Below, piece after piece: positions 36,001 to 44,366 of a stretch of DNA of 64,000 bases. The notes below the pieces were generated by a model that ran no database searches, was not told the DNA's origin, and worked only from the letters and a program-made list of their open reading frames with translations. How positions within the stretch are numbered: the first letter of the stretch is position 1; each line of letters opens with the position of its first letter. Both the position numbers and the translations under genes were made by a program. Source of the DNA: Allomuricauda sp. (GTDB lineage Bacteria > Bacteroidota > Bacteroidia > Flavobacteriales > Flavobacteriaceae); NCBI GenBank assembly GCA_030148335.1, contig JASBTQ010000007.1, positions 62,001-126,000 of the forward strand. The letters run 5' to 3'.

Positions 36001-36626
36001 GGGTCCACCACCATGATCTTGACCTTTGGGTTTTGTTCTTTGTGCTTTTCGATACGACGGAACAAAATGGGATGACACCAAGCCGGGTTGGCTCCAGCGA
36101 TCAAAAAGCAGTCCGCCAGTTCAATATCCGCATAGGCAATGGGCACGGCATCGTTGCCCACCGTTTTTTTATATCCCACCACTGCCGAGCTCATGCACAG
36201 TCGGGAGTTGGTATCTATATTGTTTGTCCCCAAAAAACCTTTGGTCAACTTATTGGCCAGATAGTATTCCTCGGTAAGGCACTGTCCCGAAACATAAAGG
36301 CCCACACTATCGGGGCCATGCCGGTCCATAATACTCCTGAAAACGGCAGCTGCCCGTTTTAGGGCCACCTCCCATGTGACCCGTTGCATGGCGTGGTTGC
36401 GGCTCCATCGCATCTCCGGGTACAAGATCCTATCGGTGGTATCTTGTGCCACATAGTTGAGGGTCTTTCCTTTGGAACATAGCATACCCTTATTGACAGG
36501 ATAGTCCACATTTCCCTCAACCGATAACACTCCTTTGGAATCCTTGGTCACCGTGATACCGCAACCTACTCCACAATAGGAACAAATGGTATTATAAGCA
36601 TTCCTTTTTTGCATTGAAAATAACAT
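33081..36626 (-). CDS. nasA: Assimilatory nitrate reductase fused to FAD/NAD(P)H reductase and BFD [2Fe-2S] domain
   Basis: A protein of 1181 residues from MLFSMQKRNAYNTIC (a longer frame exists, but its start would lie upstream of the palindromic operator). Residues 12-680 are a molybdopterin oxidoreductase of the NasA type: C-x2-C-x3-C-x27-C (Cys 15, 18, 22, 50) binds 4Fe-4S, and the tail is a molydopterin dinucleotide-binding domain. At about 710-1080 a pyridine-nucleotide disulfide oxidoreductase follows ('KIVIVGAGAAAYRFV', 'HVVIVGGGLLGLELAAAL'), as in the NirB N-terminus. The last 55 residues are a BFD-type [2Fe-2S] domain ('CSCSQVGDG', 'GLGCGSCKPEV'). The fusion lets NAD(P)H reduce nitrate within one chain in the cytoplasm. 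It is followed by the rubredoxin-tailed gene. Confidence 0.94.
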   Translation of the reverse strand: MLFSMQKRNAYNTICSYCGVGCGITVTKDSKGVLSVEGNVDYPVNKGMLCSKGKTLNYVAQDTTDRILYPEMRWSRNHAMQRVTWEVALKRAAAVFRSIMDRHGPDSVGLYVSGQCLTEEYYLANKLTKGFLGTNNIDTNSRLCMSSAVVGYKKTVGNDAVPIAYADIELADCFLIAGANPAWCHPILFRRIEKHKEQNPKVKIMVVDPRRTQTSALADLHLRILPGTDVILFNAMARWLIEKKRIDKSFIEKHTSNFEACKQVAFELTIRKAAEKCGITSEEIRKAAKMIADAKGFISMWTMGLNQSVIGVDKNVSLMNLSLLTGHIGKPGSGPFSLTGQPNAMGGREVGGMASLLAAHRDLGNKKHRQEVQEFWGGKEIKGEPGRTATEMFEALESGKMKAIWIICTNPIVSMPNSKKIERALEKANFVIVQDISHSSETTKYADLLLPAAGWLEKEGTMTNSERRISYLPKAIDPPGEALPDVEILWRFAQEMGYRGFDYGNAAEVYDEYCLMTKGTNIDISGLSHQRLQREGSFQWPVPSPEHMGTPRLFQDHNYFTSNGKAHFNAPRNLYNKSEETSPDFPLILNTGRVRDQWHTRTKTGKVKRLLTHIPAPYLEMNKVDAYLRNLKEGDIAVVKSRRGDVRVKVKINYDIRERVVFLPMHWGKILNSDFGRANNLTNDIVDPISKEPDFKFCAVQVEKYKKPRQKIVIVGAGAAAYRFVQTYREKNRTDEFHVFSKEEHPFYNRVLLPEYVNEELPWESLQKLKRGELEKLKVALYPKNGIQSIDTKGKMVTDDRGGTHSYDLLIIATGSRAFVPNEVRMDLPGRFTMRERGDADRLRNYLLETGLPADQQHVVIVGGGLLGLELAAALKKINVNISIIQRAPRLMERQLDPISSRLLAEDVSERGIELFFDNEVSTIFEEKESQYTLMVNLKTGRTLRCNAIVYAIGTRPNIDLARSAGLETRRGVLVDPYLKTNDASIFALGEIAEFENALYGITSAAEQQADVAAHYILGDLGSIYRGSVLMNILKFENLDLCSIGMVNAPKNDPTYEEILLMDVSKRFYKKCIVKDDTLKGAILMGDKNEFAEFKRLIEEEIELSEKREELLRGALKMEPLKGNLVCSCSQVGDGNIKDAIADGCTDFTKLCSQTGAGLGCGSCKPEVKTLLNGQLKKAMV

Positions 36627-36655
36627 CGTGTTTTCAATGGATGAAGTTAAAAATT

Positions 36656-36671
36656 TACGTATTAATACGTA
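36656..36671. promoter_or_regulatory. 16-bp palindrome TACGTA-TTAA-TACGTA upstream of nasA
   Basis: A perfect palindrome, 29 bp before the nasA start. Read as heptamers it is TACGTAT-TA-ATACGTA, the 7-2-7 geometry of NarL-family binding sites. Variants occur before narK (40298-40313) and nirB (40781-40796) at similar distances. Confidence 0.75.
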
Positions 36672-36747
36672 GTATTGAAATGGTAAAAGTGTTGTGTAAA
36701 ATCGAAGGATTGGCAATTATTGCCCACAAAAGTTGCCAATAGTGAAC

Positions 36748-37434
36748 TTAGATCAAATTGTACTTGTTTGCTTTCTTGGAAAGGTCGATGAGATTCTTCA
36801 CTTCCATCTTCTTCATTAGATTGAAGCGATGGGTCTCAATGGTGCGCTTGCTGTTCTGCAATTTTTCGGAGATTTCCTTGTTGGTGAATCCGGACAATAT
36901 CAGTTCCAATACTTTAAGTTCCTTGTTGGTCAGATCAAATGGATTGTTCTGCCGCTCTTTGGACGCATTTTTGTCTCCTAAGTTTTTCCCAGAACTGAAC
37001 AAATTGTTCACCAATACATTGGAAATATCCCCACTGAAATACTTACCGCCTTCATGCACTACATGAATGGCCTTTACAAATTCGGTTTTTCCCGTGTCCT
37101 TCAACAAATAACCACTTGCCCCGGCCTGTACCGATTTTAGAATGTATTCCTCCGAGTCGTGCATGGATAGTATGATACACTTAGTCTTTGTCCCAGCTTG
37201 GTTCAAACGTTCAACGGTCTCTATACCGCCCATTTCGGGCATGCGGATATCGATGATCAAAATATCGGGAGACTTTTCATCTACCATTTTTAGAGCTTCC
37301 AGGCCATTGGAAACCTCACCGATCACGTCCAAATCCGGTTCTTCTTCCAACAAGGCCCGTATGCCATCCCTGACCAAGGAATGGTCATCGGCCAAGACAA
37401 TGGAGATGGTTTTGTTCAGTACCGAATCGTGCAT
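36748..37434 (-). CDS. NarL/FixJ-type response regulator of the nitrate cluster
   Basis: A protein of 228 residues. The receiver domain (about 8-125) has the acidic pair Asp 16-17, phospho-acceptor Asp 62 in 'LIIDIRMPEMGG', the conserved Ser in 'IILSMHD' and Lys in 'GYLLKDTGK'. The LuxR-type helix-turn-helix covers about 165-225 ('LTNKELKVLELILSGFTNKE', 'SKRTIETHRFNLMKKM'). It is sandwiched between porin/narK and nasA on the same strand, and the likely partner kinase is encoded at 44367-46220 in the same cluster. It should bind the TACGTA-N4-TACGTA palindromes and activate nitrate genes when nitrate is sensed. NreC/NarL are the closest characterised analogues. Confidence 0.88.
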   Translation of the reverse strand: MHDSVLNKTISIVLADDHSLVRDGIRALLEEEPDLDVIGEVSNGLEALKMVDEKSPDILIIDIRMPEMGGIETVERLNQAGTKTKCIILSMHDSEEYILKSVQAGASGYLLKDTGKTEFVKAIHVVHEGGKYFSGDISNVLVNNLFSSGKNLGDKNASKERQNNPFDLTNKELKVLELILSGFTNKEISEKLQNSKRTIETHRFNLMKKMEVKNLIDLSKKANKYNLI

Positions 37435-37537
37435 GGCACAAAAATAGTCGAATTATTGAAATAGCTTGAAATGAAATAAGGGCCACTCCATGTAAAATGA
37501 AACGACCCCTCAAAGCAAATTCAAAACTTAAATTCAG

Positions 37538-38830
37538 TTAATCCGCCTTTGCCGTGGTAAAAAGTTTGGGTTTGATGGTCAACATAACCCATGCCCAATT
37601 TTGTGTACTTGCAGCATCAGCTTCGGTTATGCCCTTAAGTTCATACATCCCATCCGCAGGAAACATGTGCGAATATCCTATTTTAAGTGCATACCCATTA
37701 AAACTTTGGGAATAGACCAAATCGACCTCTGTACCCAATGCATTTTCTCCGGTTGGAAGATCTTGTTGTCCCTTAAAGTTCCAAATTTTACCCAGCAGAC
37801 TTGTTTTTTCACCCAGTTTGACATTGACACTGGCATGTATATCGAACAGACCGACGGTATTGGCGTGGGTGCCCACGTAAAAATAATCCATAAGCCCATT
37901 GAATTTGTGGTTGGTCCCATACAGTGGGAAGAAAGCACCGGTTTCGTCGACGGTCTGCCCATCATTGCCACTGATTACCTCCACACCTAAACCAAGATCA
38001 AGGGCGCTGGAAGCCTTATAATTTGCATCCAGTCCCAGCAAATAAGCATCTTTTACCTTCAGGCCGCCCTGACGCTCCCCGGTTTGAAGAAACGCATTGG
38101 CCGTAAAACCTAGATTGCCTATTTTGTAAACCAAATGGGTGCCAAAAGTTTGTAAACTGCTCAAGCCATCAGCATTTTCTGCTTCATCAAAATTTTGAAA
38201 GCCATTGTTCAAGGCCACCAAACTTGCCGTTAGGTTTTCCCATTTCTGCTTTATATAGAGCATCTGCATGGTTTTGTAACTGAAAAATCCAACAGTATTA
38301 TAGGTATTGCCCTCCGATTGGAAGCCGTTGGGATTGTCAAAATCCTGATTGAAGGCAAATGCCAAGTCCATCATGAACTTCCCTTTGAAGTACCGCAAGA
38401 GGGCCGCATCGTGGTTTCGGGCCTGCTGGGCCCAGTCCACCTCGCCCAAGATCCGTTGGTCGTCATACGAAAGCACCTGTCTTCCCAGTTTTGCGGACCA
38501 TCCAGAACCCAAATGGAGTTGGGCCCATGCCTCAAAGACGGCAAATGAATTATTTTCATCATCGGGCAACAACTGCCTGTTCTCCCCCCAAACCATCACA
38601 TCCTGAAGACCGAGATAAAATTGGTAGGCGTCGGTTTGATAATCAATGTTCAAACGGGCCCTTGTGGATGTCGCCAACCCAGGTTCAGCTTTATCCGGTA
38701 TAAGATTTCCGAAACCGTTTCTGTATTCCGTACGTGGTCTAAATTGACCATCGATCGTGAGTTGGGCTAAGGAGACTTGGCTCACCAATAAGCAAAGTAA
38801 TGCCAGCCTATTCTTTTTGATAGCATTCAT
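37538..38830 (-). CDS. Outer-membrane beta-barrel porin, alginate-export-like family
   Basis: A protein of 430 residues with a Sec signal peptide (cleavage after 'LLVSQVSLAQ'). The mature chain alternates amphipathic strands ('RARLNIDYQTDAYQFYLGLQ', 'WSAKLGRQVLSYDDQRILGE', 'KLGEKTSLLGKIWNFKGQQD') and has the 'LGRQxLxYDDQRxLGxxDW' pattern of the alginate_exp porin family. Despite that name, members occur in operons for small anions. It lies 29 bp after narK on the same strand, so here it likely passes nitrate or nitrite through the outer membrane. The chain ends 'MLTIKPKLFTTAKAD' rather than in Phe, which is unusual for a barrel. Confidence 0.85.
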   Translation of the reverse strand: MNAIKKNRLALLCLLVSQVSLAQLTIDGQFRPRTEYRNGFGNLIPDKAEPGLATSTRARLNIDYQTDAYQFYLGLQDVMVWGENRQLLPDDENNSFAVFEAWAQLHLGSGWSAKLGRQVLSYDDQRILGEVDWAQQARNHDAALLRYFKGKFMMDLAFAFNQDFDNPNGFQSEGNTYNTVGFFSYKTMQMLYIKQKWENLTASLVALNNGFQNFDEAENADGLSSLQTFGTHLVYKIGNLGFTANAFLQTGERQGGLKVKDAYLLGLDANYKASSALDLGLGVEVISGNDGQTVDETGAFFPLYGTNHKFNGLMDYFYVGTHANTVGLFDIHASVNVKLGEKTSLLGKIWNFKGQQDLPTGENALGTEVDLVYSQSFNGYALKIGYSHMFPADGMYELKGITEADAASTQNWAWVMLTIKPKLFTTAKAD

Positions 38831-38859
38831 AATTGGTTATTTATAATGTTTTACCGATA

Positions 38860-40263
38860 TCAATCGGCTTTCACAGTAGAAAGTTTGAGTTCGCCGCCCA
38901 TTTCCTGGAGCACCTCTTTTTCATCCTCAGTAGAGAACTTGATGGCCAATGATGACACTGCGGCCAGAACCACAAAGACGCCAATGATAAAGTAGCCGCT
39001 GGAGACAGCATCTGAAGCCGCCAAGGCCTGAGCCGTTTTCATGGCTTCTTCACCTAATGATGCATTGGCTTTGAGCGCTGCGCTTTCGGCCACTGCCGAT
39101 TTAGACTTTAGAAAAAGTGCGGCCAAAAAGGCGCCCACATTGCCTCCCGCCCCTACGATTCCGGAAATGGAGCCAATGGCTTTCTTGTTGATAAATGGAA
39201 CCACGGAAAATGTTGCTCCTTCGGCCATCTGCACAGTGAGGCTAAAGGCGACCAAAAACAGGATGCCAATAGTAAGGCTGGTAGTCATGGAAAATACGGA
39301 AAGCATAATTCCTTCAGCCATAAGTATTGCCGTTAGGAACAAAACCCTTCCCCGTAGTCCTTTCAACTTTCCGAAACGATCACCAAAGAAACCTCCAAGG
39401 GTACGGGCAAAAATGTTCATCAAGGCAAAGGACAATACAATGTTTCCTGCGGTGGTTCGCTCCAATCCAAAGGTGTTTTGCAAGTAATCGTCCATGGTAC
39501 CGTAAACAGTAAGTTCCATTCCAAAACAGGCAGCATAGACCAAGAACAAAATCCACACCCTGTAATCTTTCAAAGCGTTTGCAAAGGATACTTTATCTTT
39601 TGCCAATAGGGGCATCCTTCCTGTTTTACGCAATTCCGAAAAATTGCCTTCCGGGGTGTCCTTTGTGAAAAAGTAATATACCAATCCCATGGAAAAACAA
39701 ATAATTCCCGCGATGACCATGGAATAACGCCACGCGATTTCATCGGCCACCCCAAAACTTACCACTGCAGCGGCAATGAGGGGCATACCCAATCTATTGG
39801 CTCCACCACCCAAATTGCCCCAACCTGCCGAGGTAGCATTTGCAGTGCCCACAATATTAGGGGCAAACATAATGGAAGTATGAAATTGTGTGATCACAAA
39901 GGAGGCCCCAATAAAACCAATAAACAATCTACAAATGAGAAATTGCAAGGGAGTCTGCACAAAACCAATCAAAATAACCGGAATGGCACCAATGATCAAC
40001 AACCAAGTATAGCACAAACGAGGGCCATACTTGTCACACAGCTTCCCAATGAGCAATCGTGCAAAAACGGTTCCCGTTACGGCCAGTATTATGGAGTTCC
40101 ATTTTTGCGCCGGGGTCAATCCCAGGTCTTTTTCCACATCGGGCATAAACGGTACGATTCCGAACCATGCAAAAAAGCATATGAAAAATGCTATGGAAGT
40201 GATCCAGAATGTTCTGATCGGAATGCTTTTTAGATTTAAGAGGTGTAAAGTCGTGGCTTTCAT
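38860..40263 (-). CDS. narK: NarK-type MFS nitrate/nitrite transporter
   Basis: A protein of 467 residues with twelve predicted membrane helices. The nitrate/nitrite-porter signatures are visible: 'FFICFFAWFGIVPFMPDVEK' in helix 1 region, 'GASFVITQFHTSIMFAPNIVGTANA' with the NS-like loop, and 'SGIVGAGGNVGAFLAALF' in helix 11. A 40-residue Ala-rich insert precedes helix 12 ('ESAALKANASLGEEAMKTAQ'), also seen in other Bacteroidota NarK proteins as far as I recall. It imports nitrate and may export nitrite across the inner membrane. It opens the minus-strand operon with the porin; its promoter carries a 7-2-7 box 34 bp upstream. Confidence 0.93.
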   Translation of the reverse strand: MKATTLHLLNLKSIPIRTFWITSIAFFICFFAWFGIVPFMPDVEKDLGLTPAQKWNSIILAVTGTVFARLLIGKLCDKYGPRLCYTWLLIIGAIPVILIGFVQTPLQFLICRLFIGFIGASFVITQFHTSIMFAPNIVGTANATSAGWGNLGGGANRLGMPLIAAAVVSFGVADEIAWRYSMVIAGIICFSMGLVYYFFTKDTPEGNFSELRKTGRMPLLAKDKVSFANALKDYRVWILFLVYAACFGMELTVYGTMDDYLQNTFGLERTTAGNIVLSFALMNIFARTLGGFFGDRFGKLKGLRGRVLFLTAILMAEGIMLSVFSMTTSLTIGILFLVAFSLTVQMAEGATFSVVPFINKKAIGSISGIVGAGGNVGAFLAALFLKSKSAVAESAALKANASLGEEAMKTAQALAASDAVSSGYFIIGVFVVLAAVSSLAIKFSTEDEKEVLQEMGGELKLSTVKAD

Positions 40264-40297
40264 AATACGTATGATTTTGAGTTGTTCAAATCAAAAC

Positions 40298-40313
40298 TAA
40301 GTATTTATACGTA
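40298..40313. promoter_or_regulatory. 7-2-7 palindrome TAAGTA-TTTA-TACGTA upstream of narK
   Basis: A one-mismatch copy of the nasA palindrome with the same 4-bp AT spacer, 34 bp before the narK start codon on the minus strand. Confidence 0.65.
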
Positions 40314-40780
40314 TTCAAATACACTATGGAGTAATTTTTATGAGACTTACGAAATGATAGGGTTCAAATTGAATTATCCTAAAAATCTCCCCTTGCATTT
40401 TGATATTATGCAAACACAAACTCTTAATCATCTAAAAATAAATTAGATAGAATAATAATATTCATACTGCTTTTACACACCCCAACAAAAATAATTCCGT
40501 TCAATTATCGAAATAAAAACTATTGTTTCAAATTCAACCTACGTATTTTCATCATGTAGGTTAAAAGTTCTATGAAAAACTAGCATTTTCCAAAAAATTC
40601 CACCATTCAGCGCTTATATTCCTTATAAGCTCAACAAATACTGCAAATTAAGGGATATTCAATCTCCCATACTGATTTTCAAAAACTACCTCATATTGCC
40701 TCATTAGTATTTTTACCCCTTTATTTTTATGAAACCTATAATTCAATTACGTATTTTTTTAGAATAAAATACGATTATTA

Positions 40781-40796
40781 TACGTAATTATACTTA
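40781..40796. promoter_or_regulatory. 7-2-7 palindrome TACGTA-ATTA-TACTTA upstream of nirB
   Basis: A one-mismatch copy of the nasA palindrome, 27 bp before the nirB ATG. Same 6-4-6 layout and AT spacer. Confidence 0.65.
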
Positions 40797-40823
40797 GTTT
40801 TGATAATATCAAATAGATTGGAT

Positions 40824-43343
40824 ATGGAAACCGTAATCGTTGTGGGAAATGGGATGGTAGGGCATAAGTTTTGTGAAGACTTCAGGGCCCATCCTGCCAG
40901 TTCTGCGTATAGACTTTTGGTTTTCGGTGAAGAGCCCCGCCCTGCATACGATAGGGTTCATCTCAGCGCATATTTTGAAGACCAGGATGCCAAAGCCCTG
41001 GAACTGGCACCGGCCTCGTGGTACAATGAGAATGCCATTGAACTCATCACAGGGGAACGGGTCACCGATATCAAAAGTGACAAAAAAGAGGTGCATACGG
41101 CATCTGGGGCCACCTATACCTATGACCATTTGGTACTGGCCACTGGTTCCGTACCATTTGTGCCCCCCATCCCCGGGGTTGAAAAAGAAGGCATATTTGT
41201 ATATAGGACCATAGAGGACCTGGAGGCTATGATGGCCTATGCCGCAAGGATAAAGACCATAAAACCCAATGGGAGAGCGGCCATTTTGGGCGGCGGCCTT
41301 TTGGGGCTCGAAGCGGGCAAGGCTGTCCTGGACATGGGACTGGAACCCCATGTAGTGGAGTTTGCACCGAAATTGATGCCCAGACAATTGGATACCAGAA
41401 GCAGCAACGTCCTCAAATTAAAATTGGAGTCCATGGGAATCCGTATCCATCTGGGCAAAGCCACCAACCAAATATTGGGCAATGGCATCATCGAGGCCCT
41501 GGAATTTGGGGAGGACGATTGTCTTAACGTGGATATGCTCATCATTTCCGCAGGGATACGCCCAAGGGACGAACTGGGAAGAACCTGTGGGCTTGAAACA
41601 GGCACAAGGGGGGGTATCGTGGTCAATAATCGCATGCAAACCTCCTCCAAGGACATCTACGCCATAGGCGAAGTGGCACTCTATAACCAACTGATCTATG
41701 GCCTTGTGGCGCCGGGCTATGAAATGGCCAATGTAGCCGTGAACCAAATCCTGGGAAATAAAGAGGTCGTCATGCCCAATGACATCGATATGTCCACTAA
41801 ATTGAAACTGATCGGGGTGGATGTGGCCAGTTTCGGCACTCCATACATGCCAGCCGATAAAGGGCTGTCCGTCATTTTCGAGAACAAGACCAAATTCCTA
41901 TACAAGCGCATCAACGTAAGCCATGATGGCAAAACCCTTTTGGGCGGGATATTGGTCGGTGATGCCGAGGATTACAATATTTTGCACCAAATGTACCTGA
42001 ACGGCATTGCCCTTCCTGAAAACGCCGAAGAATTGATCGTTGGCACACGTGGTGAGGGCGGTTCTGCCTTTGGGAGTGCCATGGACCTGCCGGATGCTGC
42101 ACAGATCTGTTCGTGCGAACGTGTTTCCAAAGGAAAAATATGCGGGTCACTTATGGAAGGGCAGTGTGGTTCCCTCAAAGATGTGATAGGGCTCACAAAA
42201 GCCACTTCGGGTTGTGGTGGATGCAAACCCATGGTAGTGGAACTGGTGAATGAGACCCTAAAATCCATGGGAAAGGAAGTAAAGGATGTCATTTGCGAGC
42301 ATTTTGAATATACCCGGCAAGAACTATACGGTGTCATCAAGGTCAAAAAGATTAAAACCTATGATGAAGCACTGGACAGCTGTGGAAAAGGGGATGGTTG
42401 TGAAGTGTGCAAACCCGTGGTCGCTTCCATTTTTGCCTCCATTTACAACGATACGGCCAATAAGGAAGATGTGATCCAGGATTCCAACGATCGTTTTTTG
42501 GCAAACATCCAACGAAATGGCACATACTCTGTGGTGCCAAGGGTTCCCGCGGGCGAGATTACCCCTGAAAAATTGATCGTTTTGGGAAATGTGGCCAAGA
42601 AATATGGGCTGTACACCAAAATCACGGGAGGACAACGCATAGACCTTTTCGGGGCCCAACTCAACGATCTGCCTGCCATCTGGAAGGAATTGATCGATGC
42701 CGGTTTTGAAAGCGGGCACGCCTACGGCAAAGCCCTTCGGACCGTAAAGAGTTGTGTGGGATCCACCTGGTGCCGTTTTGGAATGGATGAGAGTGTGAGC
42801 TTTGCCATCGAACTCGAGGAACGCTACAAAGGACTGCGCTCACCGCACAAGTTGAAAGGTGGCGTGTCCGGCTGCATCAGGGAGTGCGCAGAAGCCCGCG
42901 GAAAGGATTTTGGTGTCATTGCCGTGGAAGGTGGCTGGAACCTTTATGTGTGCGGTAACGGCGGTGCAACTCCCAAGCATGCCCAATTACTGGCCGAACA
43001 GATCGACAATGAAACCGTCATTAAATACCTCGACCGATTTTTAATGTACTACATCCGAACCGCTGCCCCATTGATGCGTACCGCGACCTGGTTGGAAAAA
43101 CTGGAAGGCGGCATGGCGCAACTCCGTAAAATAGTGGTGGAGGACAGCTTGGGCCTGGCCGAACAACTGGAATCCGAAATGCAGGACCTGGTAGATCGAT
43201 ATGAGTGCGAATGGAAACAGGCCGTGGAGAACGAAGAAATCAAAAAACGCTTCAAACATTTCGTGAACACGGACGACAGGGACGATAATCTCGTCTTTGT
43301 GCCGATGCGGGAACAAAAAATGCCCGAAGCCTGGAACAATTAA
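40824..43343 (+). CDS. nirB: NAD(P)H-dependent assimilatory nitrite reductase large subunit
   Basis: A protein of 839 residues from METVIVVGNGMVGHKF. Domains in order: FAD/NAD reductase (about 1-400, 'VVGNGMVG', 'AAILGGGLLGLEAGKAV'), two BFD [2Fe-2S] segments (about 425-465 'CSCERVSKGK...GCGGCKP' and 490-535 'GDGCEVCKPVV'), a ferredoxin-like half domain (about 560-625), and the siroheme/4Fe-4S domain with Cx5C (Cys 644, 650 in 'CVGSTWC') and Cx3C (Cys 684, 688 in 'CIREC'). It reduces nitrite to ammonium in the cytoplasm. Length is normal for NirB. NirD is encoded 10 bp downstream, and the 7-2-7 box 27 bp upstream suggests nitrate control. Confidence 0.96.
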   Translation: METVIVVGNGMVGHKFCEDFRAHPASSAYRLLVFGEEPRPAYDRVHLSAYFEDQDAKALELAPASWYNENAIELITGERVTDIKSDKKEVHTASGATYTYDHLVLATGSVPFVPPIPGVEKEGIFVYRTIEDLEAMMAYAARIKTIKPNGRAAILGGGLLGLEAGKAVLDMGLEPHVVEFAPKLMPRQLDTRSSNVLKLKLESMGIRIHLGKATNQILGNGIIEALEFGEDDCLNVDMLIISAGIRPRDELGRTCGLETGTRGGIVVNNRMQTSSKDIYAIGEVALYNQLIYGLVAPGYEMANVAVNQILGNKEVVMPNDIDMSTKLKLIGVDVASFGTPYMPADKGLSVIFENKTKFLYKRINVSHDGKTLLGGILVGDAEDYNILHQMYLNGIALPENAEELIVGTRGEGGSAFGSAMDLPDAAQICSCERVSKGKICGSLMEGQCGSLKDVIGLTKATSGCGGCKPMVVELVNETLKSMGKEVKDVICEHFEYTRQELYGVIKVKKIKTYDEALDSCGKGDGCEVCKPVVASIFASIYNDTANKEDVIQDSNDRFLANIQRNGTYSVVPRVPAGEITPEKLIVLGNVAKKYGLYTKITGGQRIDLFGAQLNDLPAIWKELIDAGFESGHAYGKALRTVKSCVGSTWCRFGMDESVSFAIELEERYKGLRSPHKLKGGVSGCIRECAEARGKDFGVIAVEGGWNLYVCGNGGATPKHAQLLAEQIDNETVIKYLDRFLMYYIRTAAPLMRTATWLEKLEGGMAQLRKIVVEDSLGLAEQLESEMQDLVDRYECEWKQAVENEEIKKRFKHFVNTDDRDDNLVFVPMREQKMPEAWNN

Positions 43344-43353
43344 AAAACAAACC

Positions 43354-43731
43354 ATGGAAACAGTCTTACAGCATTACGCCCCTGTGGCAATGAGCAAGGT
43401 CTCCGTTTGGTTCAAAGCCTGCAGGGCGATGGACATACCGGAAAACGGTGGGGCCTGCATCAAATACAAAAACAAACAGATAGCCATTTATAATTTCAAG
43501 CGAAAACAAAAATGGTACGCCTGTCAGAACCTATGCCCGCACAAAATGGAAATGGTGCTGTCCCGTGGCATGATCGGTGATACGGACGGTATTGCCAAAG
43601 TGGCCTGTCCCATGCACAAAAAAACATTTTCGTTGGAAACCGGGGAAAACCTCAACGGGGACCTTCCATCCATAGCCACTTTTCCGGTAAAAGTGGAAAA
43701 TGGCTTTGTGTATATTGGTTTTTCTGAATAG
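43354..43731 (+). CDS. nirD: Nitrite reductase small subunit, Rieske-type
   Basis: A protein of 125 residues starting METVLQHYAPVA. A Rieske-like fold with 'CPHK' and 'CPMHKKTF', so the Cys-x-His and Cys-x2-His cluster ligands are present; many NirD proteins of enterobacteria have lost them, but this one seems able to hold a [2Fe-2S] cluster. It partners with NirB in nitrite reduction. It is 10 bp from nirB and 20 bp before the DUF4202 gene. Confidence 0.93.
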   Translation: METVLQHYAPVAMSKVSVWFKACRAMDIPENGGACIKYKNKQIAIYNFKRKQKWYACQNLCPHKMEMVLSRGMIGDTDGIAKVACPMHKKTFSLETGENLNGDLPSIATFPVKVENGFVYIGFSE

Positions 43732-43751
43732 CTTTAGAAAAATCACGAATT

Positions 43752-44342
43752 ATGGGTACATCCAATAAACTTTTGGAAGCATTCCGGTTATTTGATGAGG
43801 CCAATGCACAAGACCCCAACAAGGAAACCTTTGAAGGAAAAGCCTATGCCAAGGAACTCCTGTATGCCCAGCGTATGACCGATACCTTGGCCAAGTTTGA
43901 GCCAAACGCCCCTGAAGCATTGCAACTTACCGTACGGTGCCAGCACATTTGCAGATGGGAAATACCCCGGGAAACCTACGAAATGGACCGGGTGGGCTAT
44001 CTAAAATGGCGACAGGACCTCAAAACCTTCCATGCCCAAAAGGCCAGTATGCTATTGCAAAAAGCAGGATATGACCAAGAGACCATCGACAGGGTCACTT
44101 TTCTTTTGCTCAAAAAACAATTGAAGAAGGACAGGGATACCCAAACTTTGGAAGATGTCATATGTTTGGTCTTTTTGGAATATTATTATGAGCCTTTTTT
44201 GGCAAAACATGATGATGACAAGATGGTCTCCATTTTACAAAAAACATGGCACAAAATGTCCCCAAAGGGGCATGAGGCCGCCTTGGCACTGTCTTTTTCC
44301 GAAAGAGGGTCAGCACTGATCTCCAAGGCCCTATCAAATTAA
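43752..44342 (+). CDS. DUF4202 domain protein
   Basis: A cytoplasmic, mostly helical protein of 196 residues that matches the DUF4202 family over its full length. Conserved-looking segments are 'FDEANAQDPN', 'LYAQRMTDTLAKFEPNAPE', 'VRCQHICRWEIPRETYEM' and 'DVICLVFLEYYYEPFLAKH'. The spacing of His, Arg and Asp in helices recalls HD-type hydrolases but no full HD motif is present. It is often found next to nitrite reductase genes in Bacteroidota and Proteobacteria; no function is established that I know of. Here it lies between nirD and the sensor kinase in one operon, hinting at a role in nitrogen sensing or cofactor metabolism. Confidence 0.85.
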   Translation: MGTSNKLLEAFRLFDEANAQDPNKETFEGKAYAKELLYAQRMTDTLAKFEPNAPEALQLTVRCQHICRWEIPRETYEMDRVGYLKWRQDLKTFHAQKASMLLQKAGYDQETIDRVTFLLLKKQLKKDRDTQTLEDVICLVFLEYYYEPFLAKHDDDKMVSILQKTWHKMSPKGHEAALALSFSERGSALISKALSN

Positions 44343-44366
44343 CACTCCATCGAAAGGGTTCAAGAA

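Larger units (their letters stand above)
40264..40823. promoter_or_regulatory. AT-rich divergent regulatory region between narK and nirB
   Basis: A 560-bp non-coding stretch, markedly more AT-rich than its flanks. It carries five TACGTA hexamers (40266, 40308, 40540, 40748, 40781), two of them within 16-bp palindromes described separately. It also has inverted repeats AACCTAC/GTAGGTT (arms 40536-40542 and 40556-40562) and CGTATTTT/AAAATACG (40750-40773). No gene is seen. The density of sites points to control by more than one dimer. Confidence 0.7.

Noticed and set aside
37538..38830. Alginate secretion locus
   Set aside because: No alginate synthesis genes nearby; the porin is embedded in the nitrate operon.
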